Part shown: positions 40,785 to 49,081 of the stretch, in pieces
Position numbering within the stretch: the first letter of the stretch is position 1
How the letters are laid out: every line of letters begins with the position of its first letter
From: an uncultured bacterium
GTDB lineage: Bacteria; Bacillota; Clostridia; Lachnospirales; Lachnospiraceae
Direction: 5' to 3'
NCBI GenBank assembly: GCA_905215625.1
Contig: CAJMQQ010000004.1
Coordinates: 15,656-79,655, forward strand
DNA length: 64,000 nucleotides
Translations under genes and position numbers: made by a program
Notes under the pieces: model-generated
Seen by the model: only the letters and a program-made list of their open reading frames with translations
What the model was told of the DNA's origin: nothing
Database searches by the model: none

Positions 40785-42938
40785 ATGAAAAACAGCAAAA
40801 CAAAGGGTCTGCTGAGTTTAATTCTGACCATAGCAGCAGTTGTGGTATTTGGCTTTCTGGGTTATCAGACCATGGATGAGATTAAACTGGGCTTAGATTT
40901 AGCCGGCGGTGTCAGCATTACTTACCAGACCGTCAAAGAAGACCCGACGGATGAAGAAATGTCTGATACCATTTATAAGCTTCAGCAGCGTGTACAAAAC
41001 TACAGTACAGAAGCAGAAGTGTATCAGGAAGGCAGCAACCGGATTAACATTGACATTCCAGGCGTATCGGATGCCAATACCATTCTGGAAGAACTGGGAA
41101 AACCAGGTTCCCTGGTGTTCTGTGACGAAACCGGCAAAACAGTGCTGGACGGCACCAAGGTGACTTCCGCCAAGGCAGGAATGTATCAGGACGACACAAC
41201 GGGAATGGACAAATACGTGGTTTCCTTAACTTTCAATGAGGAAGGAAAACAGGCATTTGCAGAAGCAACCAAAGCCAATATTGGAAAACCGATTTTTATT
41301 ATCTACGACAACCAGGTAGTATCCAGCCCAATTGTACAGAATGAAATTACCCAGGGTTCCTGTGAGATTACCGGTATCGAGACGTTCGAGATGGCTGAAA
41401 ATCTGGCTTCTACTATCCGTATCGGTTCCCTGTCCCTGGAGTTAGAAGAACTGCGTTCCAACGTAGTAGGTGCAAAATTAGGTTCTACTGCGATTTCCAC
41501 CAGTTTAAAAGCAGGCGTAATCGGATTTGCTCTGGTAGCTGTATTTATGATAGTAGTATATCTGATTCCTGGTCTTGCATCCGTGATTGCACTGTGCTTG
41601 TATGTAGGACTGATTCTGATTCTGCTGTCTGCATTTGAAATTACCCTGACCCTGCCTGGTGTGGCTGGTATTATCCTGTCCATCGGTATGGCAGTAGACG
41701 CAAACGTAATTATCTTTACCCGTATTAAAGAAGAGATTGCAGTTGGAAAGACTGTAAAATCTGCAATTAAGACCGGTTTCCAGAAAGCTTTATCTGCAAT
41801 TGTAGACGGCAACATTACGACTCTGATTGCAGCGTTAGTCTTGTTCTGGAAGGGATCCGGTACGGTAAAAGGATTTGCATCTACCCTGGCGCTTGGTATT
41901 GTGCTGTCCATGTTTACCGCGTTATTCGTGACCAGATTTGTTCTTCGCGCCTTGTACAACTTAGGCTTTGAAAATGCAAAGCTGTATGGCAGCAAAAAGG
42001 ACGGAAAAGTCATTGATTTCCTGGGCAAGAGAAACATCTGCTTTATTATTTCCTTAGCAGTCGTTGCAGCCGGATTTGTGGGCATGGGTATCAACAAAGT
42101 CAACACCGGCGATATGTTTAACTACAGCTTAGACTTTAAGGGCGGTACGTCCACCAACGTAACCTTTAATGAGGATATGACCCTGGAGCAGATTTCTGCA
42201 GAAGTCGTTCCGGTAGTAGAAAGCATTACCAAAGATGCTGGAATCCAGACCCAGAAGGTTGCAGGCACCAATGAAGTTATCATCAAGACCCGTGCTTTGG
42301 ATGTGGACGAGCGTCAGGCATTAAATGACGCATTAGTGGAAAACTTCGGAGTAGAACAGGAGAAGATCACAGCAGAAAGCATTTCCGGCGCAGTTAGTGA
42401 TGAAATGAAGAAAGACGCATTCTTAGCAACTGCTATTGCAACAGTATGTATGCTGCTTTACATCTGGTTCCGGTTTAAGGACATCCGGTTTGCAGCCAGT
42501 GCAGTTCTGGCTCTGGTACATGACGTGCTGGTAGTGATTACCTGTTATGCCATTGCAAAATGGTCCGTTGGTTCTACCTTCATTGCGTGTATGCTGACCA
42601 TTGTTGGTTACTCTATCAACGCAACCATTGTTATCTTCGACCGTATCCGTGAAAACTTGGCAGTCCAGGGCAAGAAAGACTTAAAGGAATTGGTAAACGC
42701 AAGTATTACCCAGACCTTTACACGAAGCATTAATACTTCCCTGACCACGTTTGTCATGGTATTCGTATTGTACCTGATGGGAGTATCCTCCATTCGTGAG
42801 TTTGCACTTCCTCTGATGGTAGGTATTGTCTGCGGAACGTATTCTTCCGTATGCATTACCGGCGCTTTGTGGTATGTAATGACCACTGGAAAGCAGAAAA
42901 AAGAACAAGTAAAACGTTCCGGTAAGAAAGAGAAATAA
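40785..42938 (+). CDS. secDF: Protein translocase subunit SecDF (fused)
   Basis: The 717-residue protein fuses SecD (about 1-400) and SecF (about 405-715). SecD features are the first helix, GLDLAGG near residue 36, the extracytoplasmic P1 region and MAVDANVIIFTRIKEE in the SecD signature. SecF features are DFKGGTS near residue 450, and GYSINATIVIFDRIREN near 610. About twelve membrane helices are visible. SecDF uses the proton gradient to help pull exported proteins through SecYEG. It lies between the SCIFF maturase and tgt, the arrangement often seen in Clostridia. Confidence 0.96.
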   Translation: MKNSKTKGLLSLILTIAAVVVFGFLGYQTMDEIKLGLDLAGGVSITYQTVKEDPTDEEMSDTIYKLQQRVQNYSTEAEVYQEGSNRINIDIPGVSDANTILEELGKPGSLVFCDETGKTVLDGTKVTSAKAGMYQDDTTGMDKYVVSLTFNEEGKQAFAEATKANIGKPIFIIYDNQVVSSPIVQNEITQGSCEITGIETFEMAENLASTIRIGSLSLELEELRSNVVGAKLGSTAISTSLKAGVIGFALVAVFMIVVYLIPGLASVIALCLYVGLILILLSAFEITLTLPGVAGIILSIGMAVDANVIIFTRIKEEIAVGKTVKSAIKTGFQKALSAIVDGNITTLIAALVLFWKGSGTVKGFASTLALGIVLSMFTALFVTRFVLRALYNLGFENAKLYGSKKDGKVIDFLGKRNICFIISLAVVAAGFVGMGINKVNTGDMFNYSLDFKGGTSTNVTFNEDMTLEQISAEVVPVVESITKDAGIQTQKVAGTNEVIIKTRALDVDERQALNDALVENFGVEQEKITAESISGAVSDEMKKDAFLATAIATVCMLLYIWFRFKDIRFAASAVLALVHDVLVVITCYAIAKWSVGSTFIACMLTIVGYSINATIVIFDRIRENLAVQGKKDLKELVNASITQTFTRSINTSLTTFVMVFVLYLMGVSSIREFALPLMVGIVCGTYSSVCITGALWYVMTTGKQKKEQVKRSGKKEK

Positions 42939-42941
42939 TAG

Positions 42942-44078
42942 ATGAAATATCAATTAATTACAACCGAGGGACGGGCGAAACGCGCCAGCGTGGAAACCGT
43001 CCACGGCACGATTCAGACTCCGGTGTTTATGAATGTGGGCACAGTGGGAGCCATTAAAGGTGCCGTTTCTACCAATGATTTAAAAGACATTGGTACCCAG
43101 GTAGAGCTGTCCAACACTTATCATCTCCATGTGAGAACAGGAGATAAGCTGATTAAAGAATTTGGCGGCCTTCACAAGTTTATGAACTGGGACAGACCGA
43201 TTCTGACCGATTCCGGCGGATTCCAGGTATTTTCCTTAACAGGTCTTAGGAAGATTAAGGAAGAGGGCGTTTATTTTAACTCCCATATTGACGGTCATAA
43301 GATTTTTATGGGGCCGGAAGAGAGTATGCAGATTCAGTCTAACTTAGGTTCTACCATTGCCATGGCCTTTGACGAGTGTCCGCCCAGCATGGCAGAACGG
43401 AAATACATTGAAAACAGCGTGGCAAGAACTACCAGATGGCTGGCTCGCTGTAAAGCGGAGATGGCGAGGCTCAATAGTCTGCCGGACACCATCAACAAAG
43501 AGCAGCTGCTTTTCGGAATCAACCAGGGCGGCGTGCTGGATGATGTGAGAATTGCCCATGCAAAAGAAATTGCAGCCATGGATTTAGATGGTTACGCAGT
43601 AGGCGGCCTGGCAGTAGGGGAAAGCCACGAGGAAATGTATCATATTCTGGATGTGACCGTTCCACATCTGCCTCAGGACAAACCGACTTACCTGATGGGA
43701 GTTGGAACGCCGGCTAACATCCTGGAAGCAGTAGACAGAGGCGTAGATTTCTTCGATTGCGTATATCCGTCCCGTAATGGACGTCATGGCCATGTGTACA
43801 CCAATCATGGAAAGCTGAACCTGTTTAATTCCCAGTATGAGCTGGATTCCCGCCCTATTGAGGAAGGCTGCGGCTGTCCGGCCTGCAGGGGAGGATATAG
43901 CAGAGCGTATATCCGTCACCTGTTAAAAGCAAAAGAGATGCTGGGAATGCGTTTCTGTGTATTGCATAATCTTTATTTTTATAATACAATGATGAGTGAG
44001 ATTCGCGACGCCATCGAAGAACACCGCTACGCAGAATACAAGGCAGAAAAGCTTGCCGGCGTAACTGGTCAGAAATAA
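42942..44078 (+). CDS. tgt: Queuine tRNA-ribosyltransferase
   Basis: The 378-residue enzyme exchanges guanine-34 for a queuosine precursor in GUN-anticodon tRNAs. Visible family motifs include DSGGFQVFSL with the general-base Asp near residue 93, GGLAVGES, the YLMGVGTP segment, the nucleophile region FDCVYPSRNGRHG, and the zinc ligands in GCGCPACRGGYSRAYIRHLLKAKE plus a His in CVLHN. It starts 3 bp after secDF ends and is followed by yajC, a conserved gene order. Confidence 0.96.
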   Translation: MKYQLITTEGRAKRASVETVHGTIQTPVFMNVGTVGAIKGAVSTNDLKDIGTQVELSNTYHLHVRTGDKLIKEFGGLHKFMNWDRPILTDSGGFQVFSLTGLRKIKEEGVYFNSHIDGHKIFMGPEESMQIQSNLGSTIAMAFDECPPSMAERKYIENSVARTTRWLARCKAEMARLNSLPDTINKEQLLFGINQGGVLDDVRIAHAKEIAAMDLDGYAVGGLAVGESHEEMYHILDVTVPHLPQDKPTYLMGVGTPANILEAVDRGVDFFDCVYPSRNGRHGHVYTNHGKLNLFNSQYELDSRPIEEGCGCPACRGGYSRAYIRHLLKAKEMLGMRFCVLHNLYFYNTMMSEIRDAIEEHRYAEYKAEKLAGVTGQK

Positions 44079-44133
44079 TATGGGAGCATAAGGCGAGGCG
44101 AAAGCTCCCCGAATCATAAGGAGGAAATAAAAA

Positions 44134-44424
44134 ATGGTTGCAACAGGCACAATGGGAATTGGCTTCTGGGTAATTTATCTGGCAGCAATTTTCGGATTAA
44201 TGTACTTCATTGCCATCAGACCCCAGAAGAAGGAAAAGAAAAAAATGCAGGAATTAATGGCCAGCATCGCAGTAGGAGATACGGTTCTGACTTCCAGCGG
44301 CTTCTATGGCGTGATTATTGACATGACCGAGGACACCGTTATCGTAGAGTTTGGCAGCAACAAAAACTGCCGCATCCCGATGCAGAAGCAGGCGATTATC
44401 CAGATTGAAAAGCCGGAAGCTTAA
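44134..44424 (+). CDS. yajC: Preprotein translocase subunit YajC
   Basis: The 96-residue protein has one N-terminal membrane helix ending in MYFIAIRPQKKEKKKMQELMASI, the family signature. VGDTVLTSSGFYGVIIDMTEDTVIVEFG follows. YajC associates with SecDF in the Sec holotranslocon. It has an AAGGAGG site and ends the SCIFF-secDF-tgt-yajC group with a terminator. Confidence 0.95.
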   Translation: MVATGTMGIGFWVIYLAAIFGLMYFIAIRPQKKEKKKMQELMASIAVGDTVLTSSGFYGVIIDMTEDTVIVEFGSNKNCRIPMQKQAIIQIEKPEA

Positions 44425-44455
44425 ATTACGAGAAATTTCAAACAGGCTGTATATG

Positions 44456-44498
44456 GCTGCTGCAAAATGACAACAAGATTTTGCGGCAGCTATTTTTT
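44456..44498 (+). terminator. Rho-independent terminator of SCIFF-sec-tgt-yajC group
   Basis: GCTGCTGCAAAAT pairs with ATTTTGCGGCAGC (one mismatch). TATTTTTTATTTTT follows. Confidence 0.93.
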
Positions 44499-44514
44499 AT
44501 TTTTGGGGTAAAAT

Positions 44515-45234
44515 ATGGAGAAAACAGGAGAACTTTCAAATATTAAACGGAAATTATTGGCAGAGCAGACAGAAGAACAGATTTATCGGTACATTATCGA
44601 CACTCCGTTTGAGATTGGATCAAAACTCCCTAATGAGTTTGAACTTGCGGAGCGGTTTGGCGTGGGAAGAAGTACGATTCGGGAAGCGGTAAAACTTCTG
44701 GTTTCCAAAGGCGTGCTGGAAGTCCGTAGAGGTTCTGGTACCTATGTGATGAATCAGACGCCTGCCGACTTGGATCCATTGGGCTTGCAGGGACTGGGTG
44801 ATCGGATGAGCCTGGCCTTGGATCTGGCAGACGTCCGCATTTTGCTGGAGCCTGGAATTGCAGAAATGGCTGCCCGCAATGCGGCAGATGAAGACATAGA
44901 AGAGCTGAGGCGGCTGTGCAGACAGATAGAAAAGAAACTGGAAAATGGGGAAGACTACGTCCGGGATGATATTGATTTTCATACCTGTGTGGCAAAGTGT
45001 TCCAAAAACAGGGTAGTAGGACAGTTGATTCCGATTATTGACACAGCAGTTATGGTGTTTGTAAATGTGACTCATAAGATGCTGAAAGAAGAAACAATTT
45101 CCACCCACAGAGCCGTGGTGGACGCCATTGCGGAAAGAGATCCAATTGGAGCAAAAAGTGCCATGATGATGCATATGGCCTATAACCGGAATCTGATTAA
45201 AAAGTTAATTAAAGAATCGGATTCCCAAATATAA
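44515..45234 (+). CDS. GntR-family (FadR subgroup) transcriptional regulator
   Basis: The 239-residue protein has an N-terminal winged helix (LPNEFELAERFGVGRSTIREAVKLLVSKGVLEVRRGSGTYV, about residues 39-80). The C-terminal all-helical FCD ligand domain has the metal-ligand pattern DIDFHTCVAK, and THRAVVDAIAERD near the end. FadR/UxuR-type members control sugar-acid and organic-acid genes. The two downstream genes (dehydratase and hexuronate-reductase-like) fit as targets, with a candidate promoter at 45,313 where it could bind. Confidence 0.92.
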   Translation: MEKTGELSNIKRKLLAEQTEEQIYRYIIDTPFEIGSKLPNEFELAERFGVGRSTIREAVKLLVSKGVLEVRRGSGTYVMNQTPADLDPLGLQGLGDRMSLALDLADVRILLEPGIAEMAARNAADEDIEELRRLCRQIEKKLENGEDYVRDDIDFHTCVAKCSKNRVVGQLIPIIDTAVMVFVNVTHKMLKEETISTHRAVVDAIAERDPIGAKSAMMMHMAYNRNLIKKLIKESDSQI

Positions 45235-45251
45235 ACCTTCGTTATCAAAGC

Positions 45252-45284
45252 AGGGGGTCGGTTTCCTTTGAGGAGCAGACCCCT
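45252..45284 (+). terminator. Possible weak terminator after GntR gene
   Basis: AGGGGGTC pairs with GACCCCT with a loop of about 18 nt. The following ATTAAATT is a poor T-run. Confidence 0.45.
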
Positions 45285-45312
45285 ATTAAATTATAAAAAG
45301 TAGTCTGATGTA

Positions 45313-45341
45313 TTGAAAAAATATCTGGAATATGCTAGGAT
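45313..45341 (+). promoter_or_regulatory. Promoter of IlvD/Edd dehydratase gene
   Basis: TTGAAA (45,313-45,318), 17 bp, then TGC-TAGGAT (extended -10 at 45,333-45,341). A short palindrome ATCATATGA lies downstream near 45,356 and may be an operator. Confidence 0.5.
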
Positions 45342-45409
45342 AAAAATACAAAACATCATATGACTTTAAAGGCCGAAATAGAATCATTAAATTTTAGGAG
45401 GAAAACGTT

Positions 45410-47131
45410 ATGGAATGGAACAGTCAGAGAGTAAGAAAACTGGCCCCGGAAAATGATCCGCTGAAAATTGGTATGGGCTGGACAGTAGAAGATTTAGACA
45501 AACCGCAGATTTTAGTGGAGAGCACGTTTGGAGACAGTCATCCAGGAAGCGCCCACTTAAACATTTTCGTTGAAGAAGCCATGAGAGGAATCAAGGATGC
45601 AGGCGGAAAGGGCGCCAGATATTATACCACAGATATTTGCGACGGAATTGCCCAGGGTCACGACGGAATCAACTATTCTCTGGCGCACAGGGACATGATT
45701 GCCAACATGATTGAAATTCATGGAAGCTCCACAGGATTTGACGGCGGCGTATTTATCGCAAGCTGCGACAAGTCTGTACCGGCCTGCCTGATGGGACTTG
45801 CAAGACTGGATATGCCTTCCATCGTTATTACCGGAGGAGTTATGGACGCAGGTCCGGATTTACTGACCCTGGAACAGATTGGAATGTATTCTGCCATGTG
45901 CCAGAGAGGCGAGATTACGGAAGAAAAGTTTACGTATTATAAGCATAATGCTTGTCCATCCTGCGGCGCCTGCTCGTTTATGGGAACGGCATCTACCATG
46001 CAGGTAATGGCAGAAGCGCTTGGCCTGATGCTTCCTGGTTCTGCGTTAATGCCTGCAACCTGCGAGGATTTAAAAGACATGGCTTATAAGGCAGGAAAAC
46101 AGATTATGGAACTGGCAAAAATGGGTTTAAAGGCCAGTGACATTGTAACTATGAAGTCTTTTGAAAATGCAATTATGGTACACGCTGCCATTTCCGGTTC
46201 TACCAATTCCCTGCTTCACATTCCGGCAATGGCCCATGAACTGGGGTTGGAACTGGATTCCGATACCTTTGATCGGATGCACAGAGGCGCTCACTATCTG
46301 TTAGACATCCGTCCGGCAGGCAAGTGGCCGGCGCAGTTCTTCTACTATGCAGGCGGCGTACCGGCTGTTATGGAAGAAATCAAGTCCATGCTTCATCTGG
46401 ACGTTATGACCGTAACTGGAAAGACTCTGGGAGAAAATCTGGAAGAATTAAAGAAGAATGGTTTCTACGATAAATGTGAAGAATATTTAAAGAAATGGGG
46501 ATTAAAGAGAACGGATGTAATCCGTACATTTGATAATCCAATCGGAACGGATGGAACCGTAGCGATTTTAAAGGGCAACCTGGCTCCGGAAGGCTCTGTA
46601 GTAAAGCATTCTGCAGTTCCGAAGGAGATGTTCCAGGCGGTACTCCGAGCAAGACCATTTGACTGCGAAGAAGACGCCATTGCGGCAGTATTGTCCCATG
46701 AAATCCAGCCAGGCGACGCGGTATTTATCCGCTATGAAGGGCCCAAGGGATCCGGTATGCCGGAAATGTTCTATACAACCGAAGCGATTGCTTCTGATCC
46801 GGAACTTGGAAAGAGCATAGCCCTGATTACAGACGGAAGATTTTCCGGCGCGTCAAAAGGCCCTGCAATTGGCCATGTATCTCCGGAAGCGGCAGAAGGC
46901 GGCCCCATTGCCCTGGTGGAAGAAGGTGACCTGATTAAGATTGACATTCCGGCAAGAATCCTGGAAATCGTAGGAATTAACGGAAAAGAGCTTCCAAAGG
47001 AAGAGGTGGATAAGATTCTTGCAGAACGGAAAAAAGCATGGCAGCCAAAGCCTGCAAAATATACCAGAGGCGTATTAAAAATTTACTCCGAACACGCAGT
47101 ATCTCCGATGAAGGGCGGATACATGGTATAA
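45410..47131 (+). CDS. IlvD/Edd-family dehydratase (dihydroxy-acid or sugar-acid dehydratase)
   Basis: The 573-residue enzyme has the Fe-S ligating Cys in SCDKS (near residue 122) and NACPSCGACSFMGTAS (near 190), and the C-terminal GRFSGASKGPAIGHVSPEA. These are all conserved in IlvD/Edd. The early motif reads DICDGIAQGHDGINYSLAHRD, which differs from the DDGIAMGHxGMxYSL of standard IlvD and is closer to Edd-like forms. With a FadR-type regulator before it and a hexuronate-reductase-like gene after it, a sugar-acid (aldonate) dehydratase is more likely than valine/isoleucine synthesis. Its own terminator follows. Confidence 0.85.
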   Translation: MEWNSQRVRKLAPENDPLKIGMGWTVEDLDKPQILVESTFGDSHPGSAHLNIFVEEAMRGIKDAGGKGARYYTTDICDGIAQGHDGINYSLAHRDMIANMIEIHGSSTGFDGGVFIASCDKSVPACLMGLARLDMPSIVITGGVMDAGPDLLTLEQIGMYSAMCQRGEITEEKFTYYKHNACPSCGACSFMGTASTMQVMAEALGLMLPGSALMPATCEDLKDMAYKAGKQIMELAKMGLKASDIVTMKSFENAIMVHAAISGSTNSLLHIPAMAHELGLELDSDTFDRMHRGAHYLLDIRPAGKWPAQFFYYAGGVPAVMEEIKSMLHLDVMTVTGKTLGENLEELKKNGFYDKCEEYLKKWGLKRTDVIRTFDNPIGTDGTVAILKGNLAPEGSVVKHSAVPKEMFQAVLRARPFDCEEDAIAAVLSHEIQPGDAVFIRYEGPKGSGMPEMFYTTEAIASDPELGKSIALITDGRFSGASKGPAIGHVSPEAAEGGPIALVEEGDLIKIDIPARILEIVGINGKELPKEEVDKILAERKKAWQPKPAKYTRGVLKIYSEHAVSPMKGGYMV

Positions 47132-47175
47132 AGAAAATTCAGTGATGATTCTGCATCACCAGAGAACGATCTATG

Positions 47176-47212
47176 GTGCTGCCGCGCTAAAACCAGTGCG
47201 GCAGCACTTTTT
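47176..47212 (+). terminator. Rho-independent terminator of dehydratase gene
   Basis: A perfect 10-bp G+C-rich stem (GTGCTGCCGC with GCGGCAGCAC) and T5. Confidence 0.95.
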
Positions 47213-47246
47213 GCAAATTAAAAAAATTTAAAAAAGAAAAGGAAAA

Positions 47247-47275
47247 TAGACATAGCCAGCCAATTCGTGTATAAT
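47247..47275 (+). promoter_or_regulatory. Sigma-A promoter of reductase gene
   Basis: TAGACA (47,247-47,252), 17 bp and a perfect TATAAT (47,270-47,275), 70 bp ahead of the start codon. Confidence 0.8.
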
Positions 47276-47344
47276 GATAAATAGGAAACTTTAGAAAAAA
47301 TACCTGTCTCAGACGGACTGGTTAAAATCTAAGGAGGGAAAACA

Positions 47345-48958
47345 ATGAAATTAAATTATGAAGGATTAAAAGCCAGGGAAGATTGGGAGAAGGCTGGCGT
47401 AGCGCTTCCCAAATTTGACTGGAAACAGATGTGTGAGGAAACCGAAAAGAAACCGGTTTGGCTTCATTTTGGAGCTGGCAACATTTTCCGTGGATTTATT
47501 GCAGACTTGCAGCAGGCGTTGTTAGAGCAGGGCAGTGAAACCAGCGGAATCATTGCGGCAGATACGTTTGACTATGATATTATCGATAAGATTTATACCC
47601 CCTATGACAGCATGACCATGATGGTCAGCTTAAAGCCGGATGGAAATACTGACAAAAAAGTAATTGCATCTATTGCAAAGGGCCTGCGGGCAGACAGCAA
47701 AGACGCTTCCCAGTGGGACGAGCTGAAGAAAATTTTTGCCAGTCCTTCCCTGCAGATGGTAAGCTATACCATCACAGAAAAGGGATATAGTTTAAGAACC
47801 ATGACAGGAGAACTGTCTGGTCTGGCATTAAAGGATATGGAGGAGGGACCAAAAGCTCCGATTCATGCAATGGGCGTTACGGCAGCGCTGTTATATGAGC
47901 GTTACAAAGCAGGCGCGGCTCCGATTGCCATGGTCAGCATGGACAACTGTTCCCACAATGGAGCCAAGTTAAAAGCAGGCGTTACAGAGATTGCCGATGC
48001 TTGGGCAGAAAAGGGACTGGTAGAAAAAGAATTTATCGAGTATTTAAAGGATGAAGAAAAGGTTTCCTTCCCGTGGAGCATGATTGACAAGATTACTCCA
48101 AGACCTGCAAAAGAGATTGAAGTGCAGTTGGAAGAACTGGGCATTGAAGAGATGGCTCCGGTCGTTACCAGCAAAAACACCTATATTGCGCCTTTTGTAA
48201 ATGCAGAGATTCCGCAGTACCTGGTTATTGAGGATCGGTTCCCCAATGGACGTCCGGCGCTGGAAAAAGCAGGCGTTTATATGACGGACAGAGAAACCGT
48301 TAATATGACCGAGAGAATGAAAGTTACCACCTGTTTAAATCCTCTTCATACCGCACTGGCAGTTTATGGCTGTCTGCTGGGATATAAGAGCATTGCAGAC
48401 GAGATGAAAGATAAAGACCTGGTTGCTCTGATTGAGCACATTGGATATGACGAAGGAATGCCGGTTGTAACCGATCCTGGCATCATTAAGCCAATGGACT
48501 TTATCAAAGAAGTAGTAGAAGAGAGACTTCCGAATCCATTTATTCCGGATATGCCTCAGAGAATTGCAACGGATACCAGTCAGAAGGTTTCCATCCGTTT
48601 TGGCGAAACCATTAAATCCTATATGGCACGTCCGGACATGGATGCGTCCAGCCTGACCTATATTCCGCTGGCATTAGCAGGATGGCTGCGCTATCTGTTA
48701 AAGGTAGACGATGCTGGAAATGAGATGCCGGTCAGCCCGGATCCGATGTTAGATCAGTTAAGCCAGGCATTAGAGGGCATCAAGGTCGGAAACCCAGACA
48801 GCTTACAAGGGCAGTTAAAGCCGGTACTGGAAAATGCCGGAGTATTTGGCGTCAACCTTTATGAGGCCGGACTTGGCGGGAAAGTAGAAGAGATGGTCCG
48901 CAAGATGCTTGCAGGCCCTGGAGCAGTCAGAAAGACCCTGGAAGAATATTTAAAGTAA
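47345..48958 (+). CDS. Mannitol dehydrogenase family protein (fructuronate-reductase-like)
   Basis: The 537-residue protein has the N-terminal Rossmann start of the mannitol dehydrogenase family (WLHFGAGNIFRGFIAD near residue 40), NCSHNGAKLKAGV near residue 200 and the catalytic-domain region with NPLHTALAVYGCLLGY near 330. Length matches fructuronate reductase (UxuB) and tagaturonate reductase better than mannitol-1-phosphate dehydrogenase. It would interconvert a keto-hexuronate and an aldonate with NAD(H), feeding the adjacent dehydratase. It has its own promoter and terminator. An AAGGAGG site precedes the ATG. Confidence 0.88.
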   Translation: MKLNYEGLKAREDWEKAGVALPKFDWKQMCEETEKKPVWLHFGAGNIFRGFIADLQQALLEQGSETSGIIAADTFDYDIIDKIYTPYDSMTMMVSLKPDGNTDKKVIASIAKGLRADSKDASQWDELKKIFASPSLQMVSYTITEKGYSLRTMTGELSGLALKDMEEGPKAPIHAMGVTAALLYERYKAGAAPIAMVSMDNCSHNGAKLKAGVTEIADAWAEKGLVEKEFIEYLKDEEKVSFPWSMIDKITPRPAKEIEVQLEELGIEEMAPVVTSKNTYIAPFVNAEIPQYLVIEDRFPNGRPALEKAGVYMTDRETVNMTERMKVTTCLNPLHTALAVYGCLLGYKSIADEMKDKDLVALIEHIGYDEGMPVVTDPGIIKPMDFIKEVVEERLPNPFIPDMPQRIATDTSQKVSIRFGETIKSYMARPDMDASSLTYIPLALAGWLRYLLKVDDAGNEMPVSPDPMLDQLSQALEGIKVGNPDSLQGQLKPVLENAGVFGVNLYEAGLGGKVEEMVRKMLAGPGAVRKTLEEYLK

Positions 48959-48998
48959 ACAAGTAATTCAATATTCAAATCCTTCAATATAGGAATAG

Positions 48999-49055
48999 AA
49001 AAGGAGCAGTTTCTCCGCAGATGAATATGAAATCTGCGGCGAAGCTGCTCCTTTT
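48999..49055. terminator. Bidirectional terminator between convergent genes
   Basis: AAAAGGAGCAG pairs with CTGCTCCTTTT, with an inner CCGCAGAT/ATCTGCGG stem. A and T runs at both ends suit both strands. Confidence 0.92.
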
Positions 49056-49081
49056 ATGGAAAAATGTGTTTTTGCAGAAAA

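Noticed and set aside
41303..42106. A 267-codon minus-strand open frame
   Set aside because: It is antisense to SecDF membrane segments and shows no domain.
44079..44133. Possible small gene between tgt and yajC
   Set aside because: The 55-bp gap holds only the yajC ribosome site. No credible open frame is seen.
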